Source: Amycolatopsis alba DSM 44262 (GTDB taxonomy: Bacteria; Actinomycetota; Actinomycetes; Mycobacteriales; Pseudonocardiaceae). From it: a DNA stretch of 64,000 bases. The position numbers and the translations under genes were made by a program. The DNA is taken from the NCBI RefSeq assembly GCF_000384215.1, contig NZ_KB913032.1:2187665-2251664 (forward strand), given 5' to 3'. The notes beneath the pieces were generated by a model. The model searched no databases and was not told the DNA's origin. It worked only from the letters and a program-made list of their open reading frames with translations. Shown here one piece after another: positions 43,353-52,146 of the stretch. Position 1 is the stretch's first letter, and each line of letters starts with the position of its first letter.

Positions 43353-43979
43353 TCAATAAAGCCCTGCCGCGTACCGGCCCGGCTCGTAATACGCCTCGAG
43401 GTCGGCCATGCTCTCCTCCGGCCGCTCGAAGGTCTTCGCGATCGCCGCGCGGGACGGCATCGCATCGGGCGTCCAGTTCTCGGGCGACCACAGCTTCGAC
43501 CGCATGAACGCCTTCTGGCAGTGGTGGAAGATCTCGTCGATGTCGACCACCAGCGCGAGCTTCGGCCTGCTGCCGTTCACGACCATGTCGCCGAAGAACG
43601 GCGCCTCCCGCACCAGCCGCGCGCGGCCGTTGATCCGCAGCGTGTCGCCGCGGCCGGGGATCAGGTAGATCAGCCCGACGTGCGGATTCGACAGGATGTT
43701 GTGGAAACCGTCGGCTCGCCGGTTGCCGGGACGCTCCGGGATCGCGATCCGCGTGTCGTCCAGCACCAGCGTGAACCCGGCCGGGTCGCCCTTCGGCGAG
43801 ACGTCGCAGGTGCCGTCCGCCGCCGAAGTCGCGATCAGCACGAACGGTGACTCCGCGAGCCACCGACGGTCCAGCTCGTGCAACTTCGGGCGCGCCTTGT
43901 TCGCGGTCCGTTCCAGCGGTGGCGGCAGGATCTCGCGCAGCTCCGCCTCGGTGGTGACCTCGATGATCCCGTCAGACAA
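43353..43979 (-). CDS. Pyridoxamine 5'-phosphate oxidase-like flavin-binding protein
   Basis: 208 residues from a TTG preceded by GAGGGAG, overlapping the FAD-gene stop by 8 nt. The split-barrel motifs are clear: FVLIATSAADGTCDVSPKGDPAGFTLVLDD, HNILSNPHVGLIYLIPGRGDTLRINGRARLV and KLALVVDIDEIFHHCQKAFMRSKLW. The last motif is typical of the MSMEG_1061-type FMN or F420-related group, not of true vitamin B6 oxidase. It is the last gene of a GST/FAD/PNPOx operon; substrate unknown. Confidence 0.85.
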   Translation of the reverse strand: MSDGIIEVTTEAELREILPPPLERTANKARPKLHELDRRWLAESPFVLIATSAADGTCDVSPKGDPAGFTLVLDDTRIAIPERPGNRRADGFHNILSNPHVGLIYLIPGRGDTLRINGRARLVREAPFFGDMVVNGSRPKLALVVDIDEIFHHCQKAFMRSKLWSPENWTPDAMPSRAAIAKTFERPEESMADLEAYYEPGRYAAGLY

Positions 43980-45129
43980 TGTTGTGCTCCCTCGTAGCGG
44001 CCCGGTCGCCGTCGAACCGGCGGACGTCGAGCCCGGTGATGTCGATGGCCGGGACCCGCCCCAGGTAGAGGTCCCGTACGAGCTCCCCCACGGCCGGGCC
44101 CATCTGGAACCCGTGTCCCGAAAACCCGGTCGCGTAGAAGAACCGCGACAACTGGACGCTTTCCCCCACGATCTGGTTGCGGTCGGGGGTGACCTCGTAC
44201 AGCCCGGCCCAGCCGCTTCGGATCCCCGCGTTGAGCACGGCGGGGACGCGACGCGCGGCGATCTCGGCGAGCTTCGGCAGCCAGTCGCCCGGCTGGTACC
44301 GGGTGTCGAAGCCGGGGTCGCCGTCACCGTCGCAGAAGGACATCGCCAGGCCGAGGCCCTCGCGATGGAAGTAGAAGGCCGACGGCATCTCGATGGTCAG
44401 CGGCACGGACGCGGGCAGGTCCGTGACCGGGCCGGTGAACACGACCTGCCGCCGGAACGGCCGCACCGGGAGGTCGACACCGGCGAACTCGCCGATCCGC
44501 CCCGACCACGCGCCCGCCGCGCAGACCACCGCGTTCGTCCGCACGAACCCGTCAGTGGTGCGGACACCGGTGATCTCGTCGCCGTCGCGTTCGATCCCGA
44601 CGACCTCGACGCCGGTCTTCAGCACCGCGCCGTGCCCGCGGGCCGCCCGCGCGTAGCCCTGGACCGCCGAGTCCGGGGTGGCCTTGGCGTCGTCGGGCGA
44701 CCAGAGCGCCGCCACCACGCCTTCGGTGTCGATCAGCGGGGAGAACCGCCGCGCCTCGGCGGGCTCGACGAGCCGGCTGCGGACGCCGTAGGAGTTCTGC
44801 AGTTCGGCGCAGCGCTCGAACTCGGGCAGGTCCGCGGGATCGGTGACCAGATACAGGTAGCCGTCGCGGCGGAAGTCGATCTCGGTCCCGTACGTCTGCG
44901 CGAAGGACGCGTACTCGGCCAGCCCGCGCAGCCCGATCTCGATGTTGACGTGCGTGGTGAACGACGACCGGATCCCGCCGGCCGCCTTCGCCGTCGAGCC
45001 CGCGCCCAAGGTGTCGCGTTCGAGCAACAGCACCGAGACCCCGGCGGCGGCGAGCCGGTACGCGCAGGCGACCCCGATGATGCCGCCGCCGATCACGACG
45101 ACGTCGGTGCGTTCAGGAAGTGGCTCCAT
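43972..45129 (-). CDS. FAD-dependent amine/amino-acid oxidase (DAO family)
   Basis: 385 residues. FAD-binding GGGIIGVACAYRLAAAGVSVLLLERD at the start, the AAGGIRSSF segment and the ATGFSGHGFQMGPAVGELVRDLYLG C-terminus fit sarcosine oxidase or glycine oxidase-like enzymes. No covalent-flavin Cys can be assigned. Its start overlaps the GST gene end by 17 nt and its stop overlaps the PNPOx-like gene, so the three are one transcript. It probably oxidises a secondary amine or an amino acid. Confidence 0.9.
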   Translation of the reverse strand: MEPLPERTDVVVIGGGIIGVACAYRLAAAGVSVLLLERDTLGAGSTAKAAGGIRSSFTTHVNIEIGLRGLAEYASFAQTYGTEIDFRRDGYLYLVTDPADLPEFERCAELQNSYGVRSRLVEPAEARRFSPLIDTEGVVAALWSPDDAKATPDSAVQGYARAARGHGAVLKTGVEVVGIERDGDEITGVRTTDGFVRTNAVVCAAGAWSGRIGEFAGVDLPVRPFRRQVVFTGPVTDLPASVPLTIEMPSAFYFHREGLGLAMSFCDGDGDPGFDTRYQPGDWLPKLAEIAARRVPAVLNAGIRSGWAGLYEVTPDRNQIVGESVQLSRFFYATGFSGHGFQMGPAVGELVRDLYLGRVPAIDITGLDVRRFDGDRAATREHNIV

Positions 45130-46126
45130 CCGTGTCCCCGATCCGTTCGTCCTCGGGCGGCGGTCCCGGCGGTGTGCCGTCGCCGAACGGGCGACCGCCC
45201 AGCTGTTCCCGGTGGTGCGGCGTCGTCCAGCCGGACAGGTCCGGTCCCAAGGGGACGATCCGCGTCGGGTTCACCTGTTCGTGCACCGCGTGGTAGTGCC
45301 GCTTGATGTGGTCGAAATCGACGGTGTCACCGAAACCCGGCGTTTGGAAGAGGTCACGGGCGTAGGCCCACAGCACCGGCTGTTCGGTCAGTTTGTTCCG
45401 GTTGCACTTGAAATGCCCGTGATAGACGGAATCGAACCGGACGAGCGTGGTGAACAGCCGGATGTCCGCTTCGGTGATCGTGTCACCGACGAGGTAGCGC
45501 TGTCTCTCGAGCCGGTCGGAAAGCGCGTCCAGCATGGCGAAGAGCCGGTGGTACGCGTCGTCGTACGCGGCCTGCTTGGTCGCGAACCCGGCCTGGTAGA
45601 CGGCGGCGTTCACGTCGGCGAAGACGCCCATGTTGACGTCGTCGATCTCCCCGCGCAGCCGCTCTGGGTAGAGATCGGGCGCGCCGGGCCGGTGCAGGCT
45701 GGTCCATTCGGTGGAAAAATCCAGCGTGATCCGGGGATAGTCGTTGCTCACCAGCCGTTTGCTCGGAATGTCCACAATGGCCGGGACGCTGATCCCGCCC
45801 ATATAGTGCGGATCGGCCGCGTGATAGGCCTCCGCCAGGTACTTGATGCCGAGTACCGGATCCCGGCCATCGGGATCGAGGGTGAACCGCCAGCTCTTGT
45901 CGTCCTGGATCGGGTCGGCGACGGCCACGCCCAGCGCGGACTCGAGACCGAGCAGCCGCCGGACGACCAGCGCCCGGCTCGCCCAGGGACAGGCCCGGCT
46001 GACCACCAGCCGGTACCTCCCCGCCTCCGCCGGCCAGCCGTCTCGGCCGTCCGCGGTGATGCGCGCGTCGAAATGGTTGGCGGACCGACGGAACTCACCC
46101 GTCTGCGGATCGGTCGGGATCGTCAT
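45113..46126 (-). CDS. Xi-class glutathione transferase / S-glutathionyl-hydroquinone reductase family protein
   Basis: 337 residues from ATG 46126 (GTG 46135 also possible). The family signature SRACPWASRALVVRRLLGLE carries the catalytic Cys. ISVPAIVDIPSKRLVSNDYPRITLDFSTEW and the C-terminal LVGDTITEADIRLFTTLVRFDSVYHGHFKCN match the YqjG/ECM4 group. These enzymes reductively remove a thiol from glutathionyl-hydroquinones. Actinomycetes mostly use mycothiol, so the cosubstrate here may be mycothiol; that is inference. First gene of a three-gene operon with flavin proteins. Confidence 0.9.
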   Translation of the reverse strand: MTIPTDPQTGEFRRSANHFDARITADGRDGWPAEAGRYRLVVSRACPWASRALVVRRLLGLESALGVAVADPIQDDKSWRFTLDPDGRDPVLGIKYLAEAYHAADPHYMGGISVPAIVDIPSKRLVSNDYPRITLDFSTEWTSLHRPGAPDLYPERLRGEIDDVNMGVFADVNAAVYQAGFATKQAAYDDAYHRLFAMLDALSDRLERQRYLVGDTITEADIRLFTTLVRFDSVYHGHFKCNRNKLTEQPVLWAYARDLFQTPGFGDTVDFDHIKRHYHAVHEQVNPTRIVPLGPDLSGWTTPHHREQLGGRPFGDGTPPGPPPEDERIGDTDGATS

Positions 46127-46222
46127 GTGAGCCACCCTAAAGCGTGAGAAGGTGGTTTCGGTGTGCGTAGACTCTGGCACCCGGCGTGCTCGCACGCCGC
46201 CGCGCGGAAGGTGGTCCCCACG

Positions 46223-47599
46223 ATGCCGTTCATGCCCGTCACCGACTCGATGTTCCTCCTCGTGGAAACGCGCGAACATCCGATGCACGTCGGCGGACTC
46301 CAGTTGTTCAAGAAACCGGAGGACGCCGGGCCGGACTACCTGCGGGACCTTCGCCGGAAACTGCTCGATTCCGACAACATGCGCGACGTGTTCCGCCGGC
46401 GTCCCGCCCGGCCGGTCAACACCGCAGGCCACGTCGCCTGGGCGACGGACAACGACCTCGAACTCGACTACCACTTCCGCCACTCGGCGCTGCCCCAGCC
46501 GGGGCGGATCCGCGAACTGCTGGAACTGACCGGGCGCTGGCACAGCACCCTGCTCGACAGGCACCGCCCGCTGTGGGAGATCCACCTGGTCGAAGGCCTG
46601 CAGGACGGCCGGTTCGCGATCTACAGCAAGATCCACCACGCGCTGATGGACGGCGTCTCGGCGCTGCGGCATCTGCAGGGCACGCTGTCGGACGACCCCA
46701 CCGACCTCGACTGCCCGCCGCCGTGGGGCCGCCGCCCCAAACCGGACGGCGGCCGCAACGGCAAGGCGTCACCGTCGGTGCTCAGCACCTTCGGCAAGAC
46801 GGTCAACCAGCTCGCCGGAATCGCGCCCGCCGCGATGAAGGTGGCGCGCGAGGCGTTCCAGGAGCACACGCTCACGCTGCCGGCACAGGCGCCGAAGACG
46901 ATGCTGAACGTGCCGATCGGCGGGGCCCGCCGGTTCGCCGCGCAGTCCTGGTCGCTGGACCGGGTCCGGAAGGTGGCGACCGCCGCCGGGGTGTCACGCA
47001 ACGACGTCGTCCTCGCGATGTGCTCGGGCGCGCTGCGGGACTACCTCATGGAACAGAACGCGCTCCCCGACGCGCCGCTGACCGCGATGGTCCCGGTTTC
47101 CCTGCGGCGCAAGGACAGCGTGGACGCGGCGGGGAACAACATCGGCGCGCTGCTGTGCAACCTCGCCACCCATCTGACCGACCCGGCCGCGCGGCTCGCG
47201 ACGATCAACGCGTCCATGCGCAACGGCAAGAAGCTCTTCTCGGAGCTGACCCCGCTGCAGACCCTGCTGCTGTCGGGGATCAACGTCGCCCAGCTCGGCG
47301 TCTCGCCGATCCCCGGCTTCGTGAACAACACGAAACCGCCATTCAACCTGGTGATCTCCAACGTGCCGGGGCCGCGCAAGCAGATGTACTGGAACGGCGC
47401 GTCGCTCGACGGCATCTACCCGGCGTCCGTGCTGCTCGACGGGCAGGCGCTGAACATCACGCTGACCAGCAACGGGGACAACCTGGACTTCGGCGTCACC
47501 GGCTGTCGCCGGAGCGTCCCGCATCTGCAGCGCATCCTGACCCACCTGGACACCGCGCTCGCCGAACTGGAACACGCTGTGTCTATCGGGCGCAGCTGA
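46223..47599 (+). CDS. Wax ester synthase / diacylglycerol acyltransferase (WS/DGAT)
   Basis: 458 residues from ATG 46223 with AAGGTGG upstream. The catalytic HHxxxDG is at 138-144 (HHALMDG). Other WS/DGAT marks are MPVTDSMFLLVETREHPMHVGGL at the start, MVPVSLRRKDS, GNNIGALLCNLATHLTDPAARL and FNLVISNVPGPRKQMYWNGA. It would esterify acyl-CoA with diacylglycerol or an alcohol to make storage lipid at the membrane. It stands alone, with a long hairpin at its stop codon. Confidence 0.93.
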   Translation: MPFMPVTDSMFLLVETREHPMHVGGLQLFKKPEDAGPDYLRDLRRKLLDSDNMRDVFRRRPARPVNTAGHVAWATDNDLELDYHFRHSALPQPGRIRELLELTGRWHSTLLDRHRPLWEIHLVEGLQDGRFAIYSKIHHALMDGVSALRHLQGTLSDDPTDLDCPPPWGRRPKPDGGRNGKASPSVLSTFGKTVNQLAGIAPAAMKVAREAFQEHTLTLPAQAPKTMLNVPIGGARRFAAQSWSLDRVRKVATAAGVSRNDVVLAMCSGALRDYLMEQNALPDAPLTAMVPVSLRRKDSVDAAGNNIGALLCNLATHLTDPAARLATINASMRNGKKLFSELTPLQTLLLSGINVAQLGVSPIPGFVNNTKPPFNLVISNVPGPRKQMYWNGASLDGIYPASVLLDGQALNITLTSNGDNLDFGVTGCRRSVPHLQRILTHLDTALAELEHAVSIGRS

Positions 47600-47673
47600 C
47601 GAGAACATTTTGCAGGGCGCCAGGACACTTGAACGTCACGTTCTCGTGCAGGCGCCCTGCAAAATGTTCTCGT
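47599..47673. terminator. 23-bp perfect hairpin with nested palindrome
   Basis: The arms 47599-47621 and 47651-47673 are exact complements. The loop holds GAACGTCACGTTC and a second copy of GTTCTCGT (47640), so alternative pairings are possible. It starts on the last base of the acyltransferase stop. The opposing gene ends 78 nt further on. Confidence 0.8.
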
Positions 47674-47751
47674 GGGCCTCCGGCCCAAAAGAGGGCTGCG
47701 CCGGTGAAGTCTCCGTCGGGCGCAGAGCGCCCTTGGGGAGACCCTTGAGCG

Positions 47752-48738
47752 TTAGCTGCCGTCGGAGACGTAGATGGCGCCAGGGGTGATCGTGTACAGC
47801 TGCCCGTCCGGGCCGGCGGTCGCGTCGCGCGTACGGCCGAGGTTGGTCCAGAGCTTGTCGCCGTTGCCGTTCAGGTCCAGCTTGAACGTGCCGCCCTTGA
47901 GCGAGGCCATGTACAGCGAGCCCTTGTACGCCGCCAGCCCGCTCGGCGTCGCCACCGCCGTCGGCCACGCCTTGACCGGGTTGGTCATCCCCGCCGTGTC
48001 GCACGGGCCTTCGCAGGTCGGCCAGCCGTAGTTCTTGCCGGGCTCGACCTTGTTCAGCTCGTCGAGCTTGTTCGCGCCGATGTCGGAGACGTACAGCTGC
48101 CCGTTCACCCAGGTCAGGCCCTGGACGTTGCGGTGGCCGTAGGAGTAGACACGGCTGTTGAACGGGTTGCCCGGCGCGGGCGCGCCGTCGGTGGTGACGC
48201 GCAGGACCTTGCCGCCGAGTGAGTTCTTGTTCTGCGCGTTGGCGCCGTTCTGACCGTCGCCGGTACCCGCGTAGAGGTAGCCGTCAGGGCCGAACCTGAT
48301 CCGCCCGCCGTGGTGGAAATTCGCGCCACGAGGGATGCCGGTGACGATCGGCTTCGGCGTCTGGCCCAGCTTCAGCTTGGCGATCCGGTTGTCGGAACTG
48401 GTCGTGTAGTAGATGAAGACCGTCTGGTCGGTGGCGTATTTCGGCGAGACGGCGATGCCGAGCAGGCCGGCCTCCGGGGTGACGCTCACCCCTGCGATGG
48501 TCTGGACCGTGGTGACCTTGCCCGCCTTGTCGATCTTGCTGATCGTCTTGGCGTCCTTCTGCGTGAAGAGACCGGTGCCGTCGGGCAGGAAATCGATCGA
48601 CCAGGCCTGGTTGAGGCCGCTCGCGATCTGTTTGATCGCCTGGACGGACGGCGCTTCGGTGGCGGCCGCCGGAACGGCCGCGATCGAAACGGCCGTCGCC
48701 GCGGCGAACGTGGTGGCGAGAGTACGACGTAAGGACAT
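47752..48738 (-). CDS. Secreted PQQ-dependent sugar dehydrogenase (glucose/sorbosone dehydrogenase family)
   Basis: 328 residues, AAGGAGG ahead of the ATG. A signal peptide ends near AAAT (residue 27). The six-bladed propeller has NQAWSIDFLPDGTGLFTQ, GLLGIAVSPKYATDQTVFIYYT, FHHGGRIRFGPDGYLYAGTGDGQNG (catalytic His ~142), NPFNSRVYSYGHRNVQGL and NYGWPTCEGPC. These match soluble aldose dehydrogenases of the YliI/Asd type that need PQQ and calcium. It is shorter than Acinetobacter glucose dehydrogenase, as for the aldose group. It is divergent from the pqq operon 313 nt away, which supports true PQQ use. Confidence 0.88.
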   Translation of the reverse strand: MSLRRTLATTFAAATAVSIAAVPAAATEAPSVQAIKQIASGLNQAWSIDFLPDGTGLFTQKDAKTISKIDKAGKVTTVQTIAGVSVTPEAGLLGIAVSPKYATDQTVFIYYTTSSDNRIAKLKLGQTPKPIVTGIPRGANFHHGGRIRFGPDGYLYAGTGDGQNGANAQNKNSLGGKVLRVTTDGAPAPGNPFNSRVYSYGHRNVQGLTWVNGQLYVSDIGANKLDELNKVEPGKNYGWPTCEGPCDTAGMTNPVKAWPTAVATPSGLAAYKGSLYMASLKGGTFKLDLNGNGDKLWTNLGRTRDATAGPDGQLYTITPGAIYVSDGS

Positions 48739-49051
48739 GGGACGCCTCCTTCAGCTACACCCCTGGAGCTCGGATGGCGGCGATAGGCGGGTGGTCGGGG
48801 TACACCCGTCGAGTTGGATACAAACACACGAAATAACGAAACGGACACCACTGGACGGGCTATCGCAGACGACCCCCCACGACCGCCATATGCGCCCAGC
48901 GTGACGATCGGGGCAGCTCGATCGGCCATAGGTAGGAAACTTTACAAAATGCCACGGGAACCTGGCTTTACATCTGGCCAGAATCGGCGGTCCGCTTCTA
49001 GGGTGACGGTGCTCGTCCCGGTTCGTTCCCATGTGGACGTTAGGAGCAGAA
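48739..49051. promoter_or_regulatory. Divergent promoter region between the sugar dehydrogenase and the pqq operon
   Basis: This 313-nt gap has no credible gene. It contains the dehydrogenase ribosome site (48745-48751), an AT-richer stretch (about 48820-48850 and 48935-48975) unlike its surroundings, and a TAGGGT (48999-49004) that could be a -10 for pqqA, with a weak TGGCCA 18 nt upstream of it. No clear operator dyad was found. The shared region allows common control of cofactor and enzyme. Confidence 0.5.
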
Positions 49052-49147
49052 ATGATCGAAACCATCGAGGTCTGGACCACGCCCGACTTCGTCGAGTATG
49101 AAACTCCCATGGAGGTCACCGCTTACGCGGCCCGTATGGAGGACTGA
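49052..49147 (+). CDS. pqqA: PqqA precursor peptide for PQQ biosynthesis
   Basis: 31 residues, ATG with TAGGAGCAG upstream. The peptide begins MIETIEVWTTPDF and holds the essential Glu and Tyr in EVTAY (Glu21, Tyr25; Glu-x3-Tyr), the two residues that PqqE crosslinks to form the PQQ backbone. It is followed 77 nt later by pqqC. Too short to be found by usual length cut-offs, but the motif and operon place make it secure. Confidence 0.95.
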   Translation: MIETIEVWTTPDFVEYETPMEVTAYAARMED

Positions 49148-49224
49148 TTTCGCATCCGGTGGTGGGGGCCGTCCCCCCACCACCGTGCCGCCGTCCCGAT
49201 CAGCGAGCCGCCGGAGGCAGCACC

Positions 49225-49932
49225 GTGCCCCTTTCCCCTTCCGCCGAACCGATGTCCTCGTCGGAATTCGTCGCGGCCCTGCGTGGACTTTCCCACCGCT
49301 ATTGGGGTACTCATCCGTTCCATCGGCGGATGCACGACGGCGGACTGTCCGAGTACGAACTGAAGATCTGGGCCGCGAACCGCTGGTACTACCAGTGTGT
49401 GCTCCCGCAGAAGGACGCCGCGATCATCAGCAACTGCCCGGTGCCGGAAATCCGCCGGGAATGGCTCGACCGCATCGTCTATCACGACGGGGCGAAGGCC
49501 GGGGACGGCGGAATCGAGCGGTGGCTCCGCTTGTGCGCCGCGGTCGGCCTCGACCGCGAAGAGGTTCTCGATCAGCGGCACGTCGCCCCCGGTGTACGGT
49601 TCGCCGTCGACGCCTACGTGAATTTCGCCCGCACGAGACCTTGGCTCGAAGCGGTCGCTTCGGGGCTGACCGAAATGTTCGCCGGCCATCTCATGCAGCG
49701 GCGGGTCGCCGACATGCTGGCGAACTACTCGTGGATCGCGCGGGAAGACCTCGACTACTTCACCAATCGCATCGACAAGGTCTCCGGCGAGGGCAAGGGG
49801 ACGCTCGACATCGTCGTACGGCACGCCGTCACCCGCGAACAGCAGGAGAAGGCGATCGCCGCGCTGTCGTTCAAGACCGACGTGCTCTGGTCCATGCTCG
49901 ACGCCATCGAGCGCGCCGCGGCCAAGGAGTAA
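49225..49932 (+). CDS. pqqC: Pyrroloquinoline-quinone synthase PqqC
   Basis: 235 residues from a GTG with CCGGAGG seven bases upstream. The all-helical heme-oxygenase-like fold is seen in FVAALRGLSHRYWGTHPFHRRMHDGGLSEYELKIWAANRWYYQ, VYHDGAKAGDGGIERW and LDYFTNRIDKVSGEGKGTLDIV. PqqC catalyses the last ring closure and eight-electron oxidation without a cofactor. The stop is 2 nt before pqqD. Confidence 0.95.
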   Translation: MPLSPSAEPMSSSEFVAALRGLSHRYWGTHPFHRRMHDGGLSEYELKIWAANRWYYQCVLPQKDAAIISNCPVPEIRREWLDRIVYHDGAKAGDGGIERWLRLCAAVGLDREEVLDQRHVAPGVRFAVDAYVNFARTRPWLEAVASGLTEMFAGHLMQRRVADMLANYSWIAREDLDYFTNRIDKVSGEGKGTLDIVVRHAVTREQQEKAIAALSFKTDVLWSMLDAIERAAAKE

Positions 49933-49934
49933 CG

Positions 49935-50207
49935 ATGACCACCCTCGAGATGGGCTCGGTGCCGCGGCTGCGGCGCGGAGTCCGGCTGAGCTATGACCAG
50001 ACCAGGGAAACGCACGTCCTCCTGTTCCCCGAAGGCGTGCTCGTCCCGAATCCGACCGCCGCGGCCGTGCTCACGCTCTGCGACGGTGTCGAAGACGTCG
50101 CGGCGATCGCTTCGGCCTTGCGCAAGCGCTACGCCGGTGTGCGCGAGGAAGAAATCCTGGATGTCCTGTCCCGGCTGGGAGATCGGCGGATCGTCGAATG
50201 GACCTGA
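49935..50207 (+). CDS. pqqD: PqqD peptide chaperone
   Basis: 90 residues. PqqD-type winged-helix RiPP recognition element: RLRRGVRLSYDQTRETHVLLFPEGVLVPNPTAAAVLTLCDGVEDVAAIASALRKRY, then EEEILDVLSRLGDRRIVEW. It binds PqqA and presents it to PqqE. It is separate from both pqqC and pqqE here, unlike the fused forms in some bacteria, and overlaps pqqE by 10 nt. Confidence 0.95.
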   Translation: MTTLEMGSVPRLRRGVRLSYDQTRETHVLLFPEGVLVPNPTAAAVLTLCDGVEDVAAIASALRKRYAGVREEEILDVLSRLGDRRIVEWT

Positions 50208-51286
50208 ACACCTCCACCGCGGCGCCGCCGTTGGGCATGCTGGCCGAACTGACCCATCGCTGCCCGCTGCACTGCCCGTACTGCTCGAACCCGGTCGAGC
50301 TGATCGCCCGCGACGGCGAACTGTCCACAAAGGAATGGCTGTCCGTGCTCACCCAGGCACGGGAGCTCGGCGTGCTTCAGGTACACATGTCCGGCGGCGA
50401 ACCGCTCGCCCGGCCGGATCTGCCCATCCTGGTCGAGCACGCCACGAAACTGGGTTGCTACGTCAACCTGGTGACGTCCGGGCTCGGGCTGACGGAGTCC
50501 AGATTGGACGATCTCGCCGAACGGGGCATCGCGCACATCCAGCTGTCCGTCCAGGGCGCGACCGCGGAGCGCGCGGACCGGCTCGCCGGTGCACGGGCCC
50601 ACGACAGGAAGCTGGTCGTCGCCGGACTGATCAAGAAGGCAGGCCTGCCGCTTTCGGTGAATGTCGTGCTGCACCGGCAGAACCACGACCAGCTCGCCGG
50701 GATCATCGACCTGGCCGAGAAGATGGGCGCGGACCGGCTCGAACTGGCGAACACGCAGTACTACGGCTGGGCACTGCGGAACCGCGACGCCTTGATGCCG
50801 ACCAGGAGGCAACTCGACGAGGCCGAGCCGATCGTGCGGGCGGCCACCGAACGGCTGCGCGGCCGCATGGAGATCATCTACGTCGTCGCCGACTACTACG
50901 AGCAGTACCCGAAACCGTGCATGTACGGCTGGGGCGCGCGGCAACTGACCGTGGCGCCCGACGGGAACGTGCTGCCGTGCCCCGCGTCGACGGCGATCGA
51001 GACGCTGGAATTCGACAACATCCGGGACAAGCCGCTGGCGCGGATCTGGTACGAGTCCAGTTCCTTCAACGCCTATCGCAGCGAGGACTGGATGTCGGAC
51101 ACCTGCGGCACCTGTGAAAGGCGCGCGATCGACTTCGGCGGCTGCCGGTGTCAGGCGTTCCAGCTCACCGGTGACGCCTCGGCGACGGACCCGGTGTGCT
51201 CACGTTCGCCGGATCGCGGCATCGTCGATCTCATCCTCGCCACACCCCCGAAAGCGGACGAGCTCGTGATGCGGGGACCGCGATGA
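50198..51286 (+). CDS. pqqE: Radical SAM enzyme PqqE
   Basis: 362 residues. The radical SAM cluster motif is CPLHCPYC (Cys22, Cys26, Cys29). A SPASM domain with extra Cys (KPCMYGW, LPCPAS, CGTCERR, GGCRC) binds auxiliary clusters. SGGEPLARPDL and LANTQYYGWALRNR are typical of PqqE. It forms the Glu-Tyr carbon-carbon bond in PqqA. The stop overlaps the pqqB start (ATGA). Confidence 0.96.
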   Translation: MDLNTSTAAPPLGMLAELTHRCPLHCPYCSNPVELIARDGELSTKEWLSVLTQARELGVLQVHMSGGEPLARPDLPILVEHATKLGCYVNLVTSGLGLTESRLDDLAERGIAHIQLSVQGATAERADRLAGARAHDRKLVVAGLIKKAGLPLSVNVVLHRQNHDQLAGIIDLAEKMGADRLELANTQYYGWALRNRDALMPTRRQLDEAEPIVRAATERLRGRMEIIYVVADYYEQYPKPCMYGWGARQLTVAPDGNVLPCPASTAIETLEFDNIRDKPLARIWYESSSFNAYRSEDWMSDTCGTCERRAIDFGGCRCQAFQLTGDASATDPVCSRSPDRGIVDLILATPPKADELVMRGPR

Positions 51287-52146
51287 GGGTGATCCTGCTC
51301 GGCACCGCGGCGGGCGGCGGATTCCCGCAATGGAACTGCGCCTGCGCGCTCTGCGTTTCGGACGCGCCGCCGCGGACGCAGGACTGTGTCGCGGTGAGCG
51401 CGGATGGCAAGGGCTGGTACCTGCTCAACGCGTCACCGGACATCCGCGCGCAGATCCTCGCCACACCCGCGCTGCGGGCGGGACCGGGGCCGCGGGAGAT
51501 CCCGCTGCGCGGGGTGCTGCTCACCGATGCCGAGCTCGATCATTCGCTCGGCCTGCTTCTGCTGCGGGAAGCGGGCGGGCTTCCGGTGTGGGCGCCGGAC
51601 GCCGTTCTGGGTGCACTGTCCGAGCAGTTCCCCGCACGGTCGATCATCGACGGCTACGGCGGCTGGGACTGGCTGCCGTCGTCGGAGGTCTCCATCGACG
51701 GGCTCCGGGTGAGCGCGCTTCCCGTGAGTGACAAGCGGCCGAAGTACGCGCGCTCGTCCGCTGAGGACGGTCCATGGGTGGTGGCGTACCGGATCGAAGA
51801 CGTCGAGACCGGCGGTGTTCTCGTCTACGCGCCTTGTCTGAAGAGCTGGCCGGACGGATTCGACGACTTCACTCGCGATGCCGGACTAGTGTTGCTGGAC
51901 GGGACCTTCTACGCGCCGGACGAGATGTCGGGCGCCACCGCGACCAAGGTCGGCGACGGTGCCCAGCTGGCCATGGGACATTTGCCGATCACCGGCAGCC
52001 TCGCGAAGCTCCGGCCCGGCCCGCGTTGGGCGTACACCCACCTGAACAACACGAATCCGGTGGTCGATCCGTCTTCGCCGGAGCACGCCGCCGTACTGGA
52101 CGGCGGCGCCTCACTTCCCTTGGATGGCAGCGAATTCAAGCTCTAG
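51283..52146 (+). CDS. pqqB: PqqB, metallo-beta-lactamase-fold protein of PQQ synthesis
   Basis: 287 residues from the ATG at 51283 that overlaps the pqqE stop. Start VILLGTAAGGGFPQWNCACALC has the structural zinc Cys. LTDAELDHSLGLLLLREAGGL is the PqqB version of the HxHxDH motif. PqqB is a hydroxylase acting on the tyrosine part of the PQQ intermediate. It is the last gene of the operon here, so the order is A-C-D-E-B. Its TAG shares CTAG with the convergent reductase gene. Confidence 0.95.
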   Translation: MRVILLGTAAGGGFPQWNCACALCVSDAPPRTQDCVAVSADGKGWYLLNASPDIRAQILATPALRAGPGPREIPLRGVLLTDAELDHSLGLLLLREAGGLPVWAPDAVLGALSEQFPARSIIDGYGGWDWLPSSEVSIDGLRVSALPVSDKRPKYARSSAEDGPWVVAYRIEDVETGGVLVYAPCLKSWPDGFDDFTRDAGLVLLDGTFYAPDEMSGATATKVGDGAQLAMGHLPITGSLAKLRPGPRWAYTHLNNTNPVVDPSSPEHAAVLDGGASLPLDGSEFKL

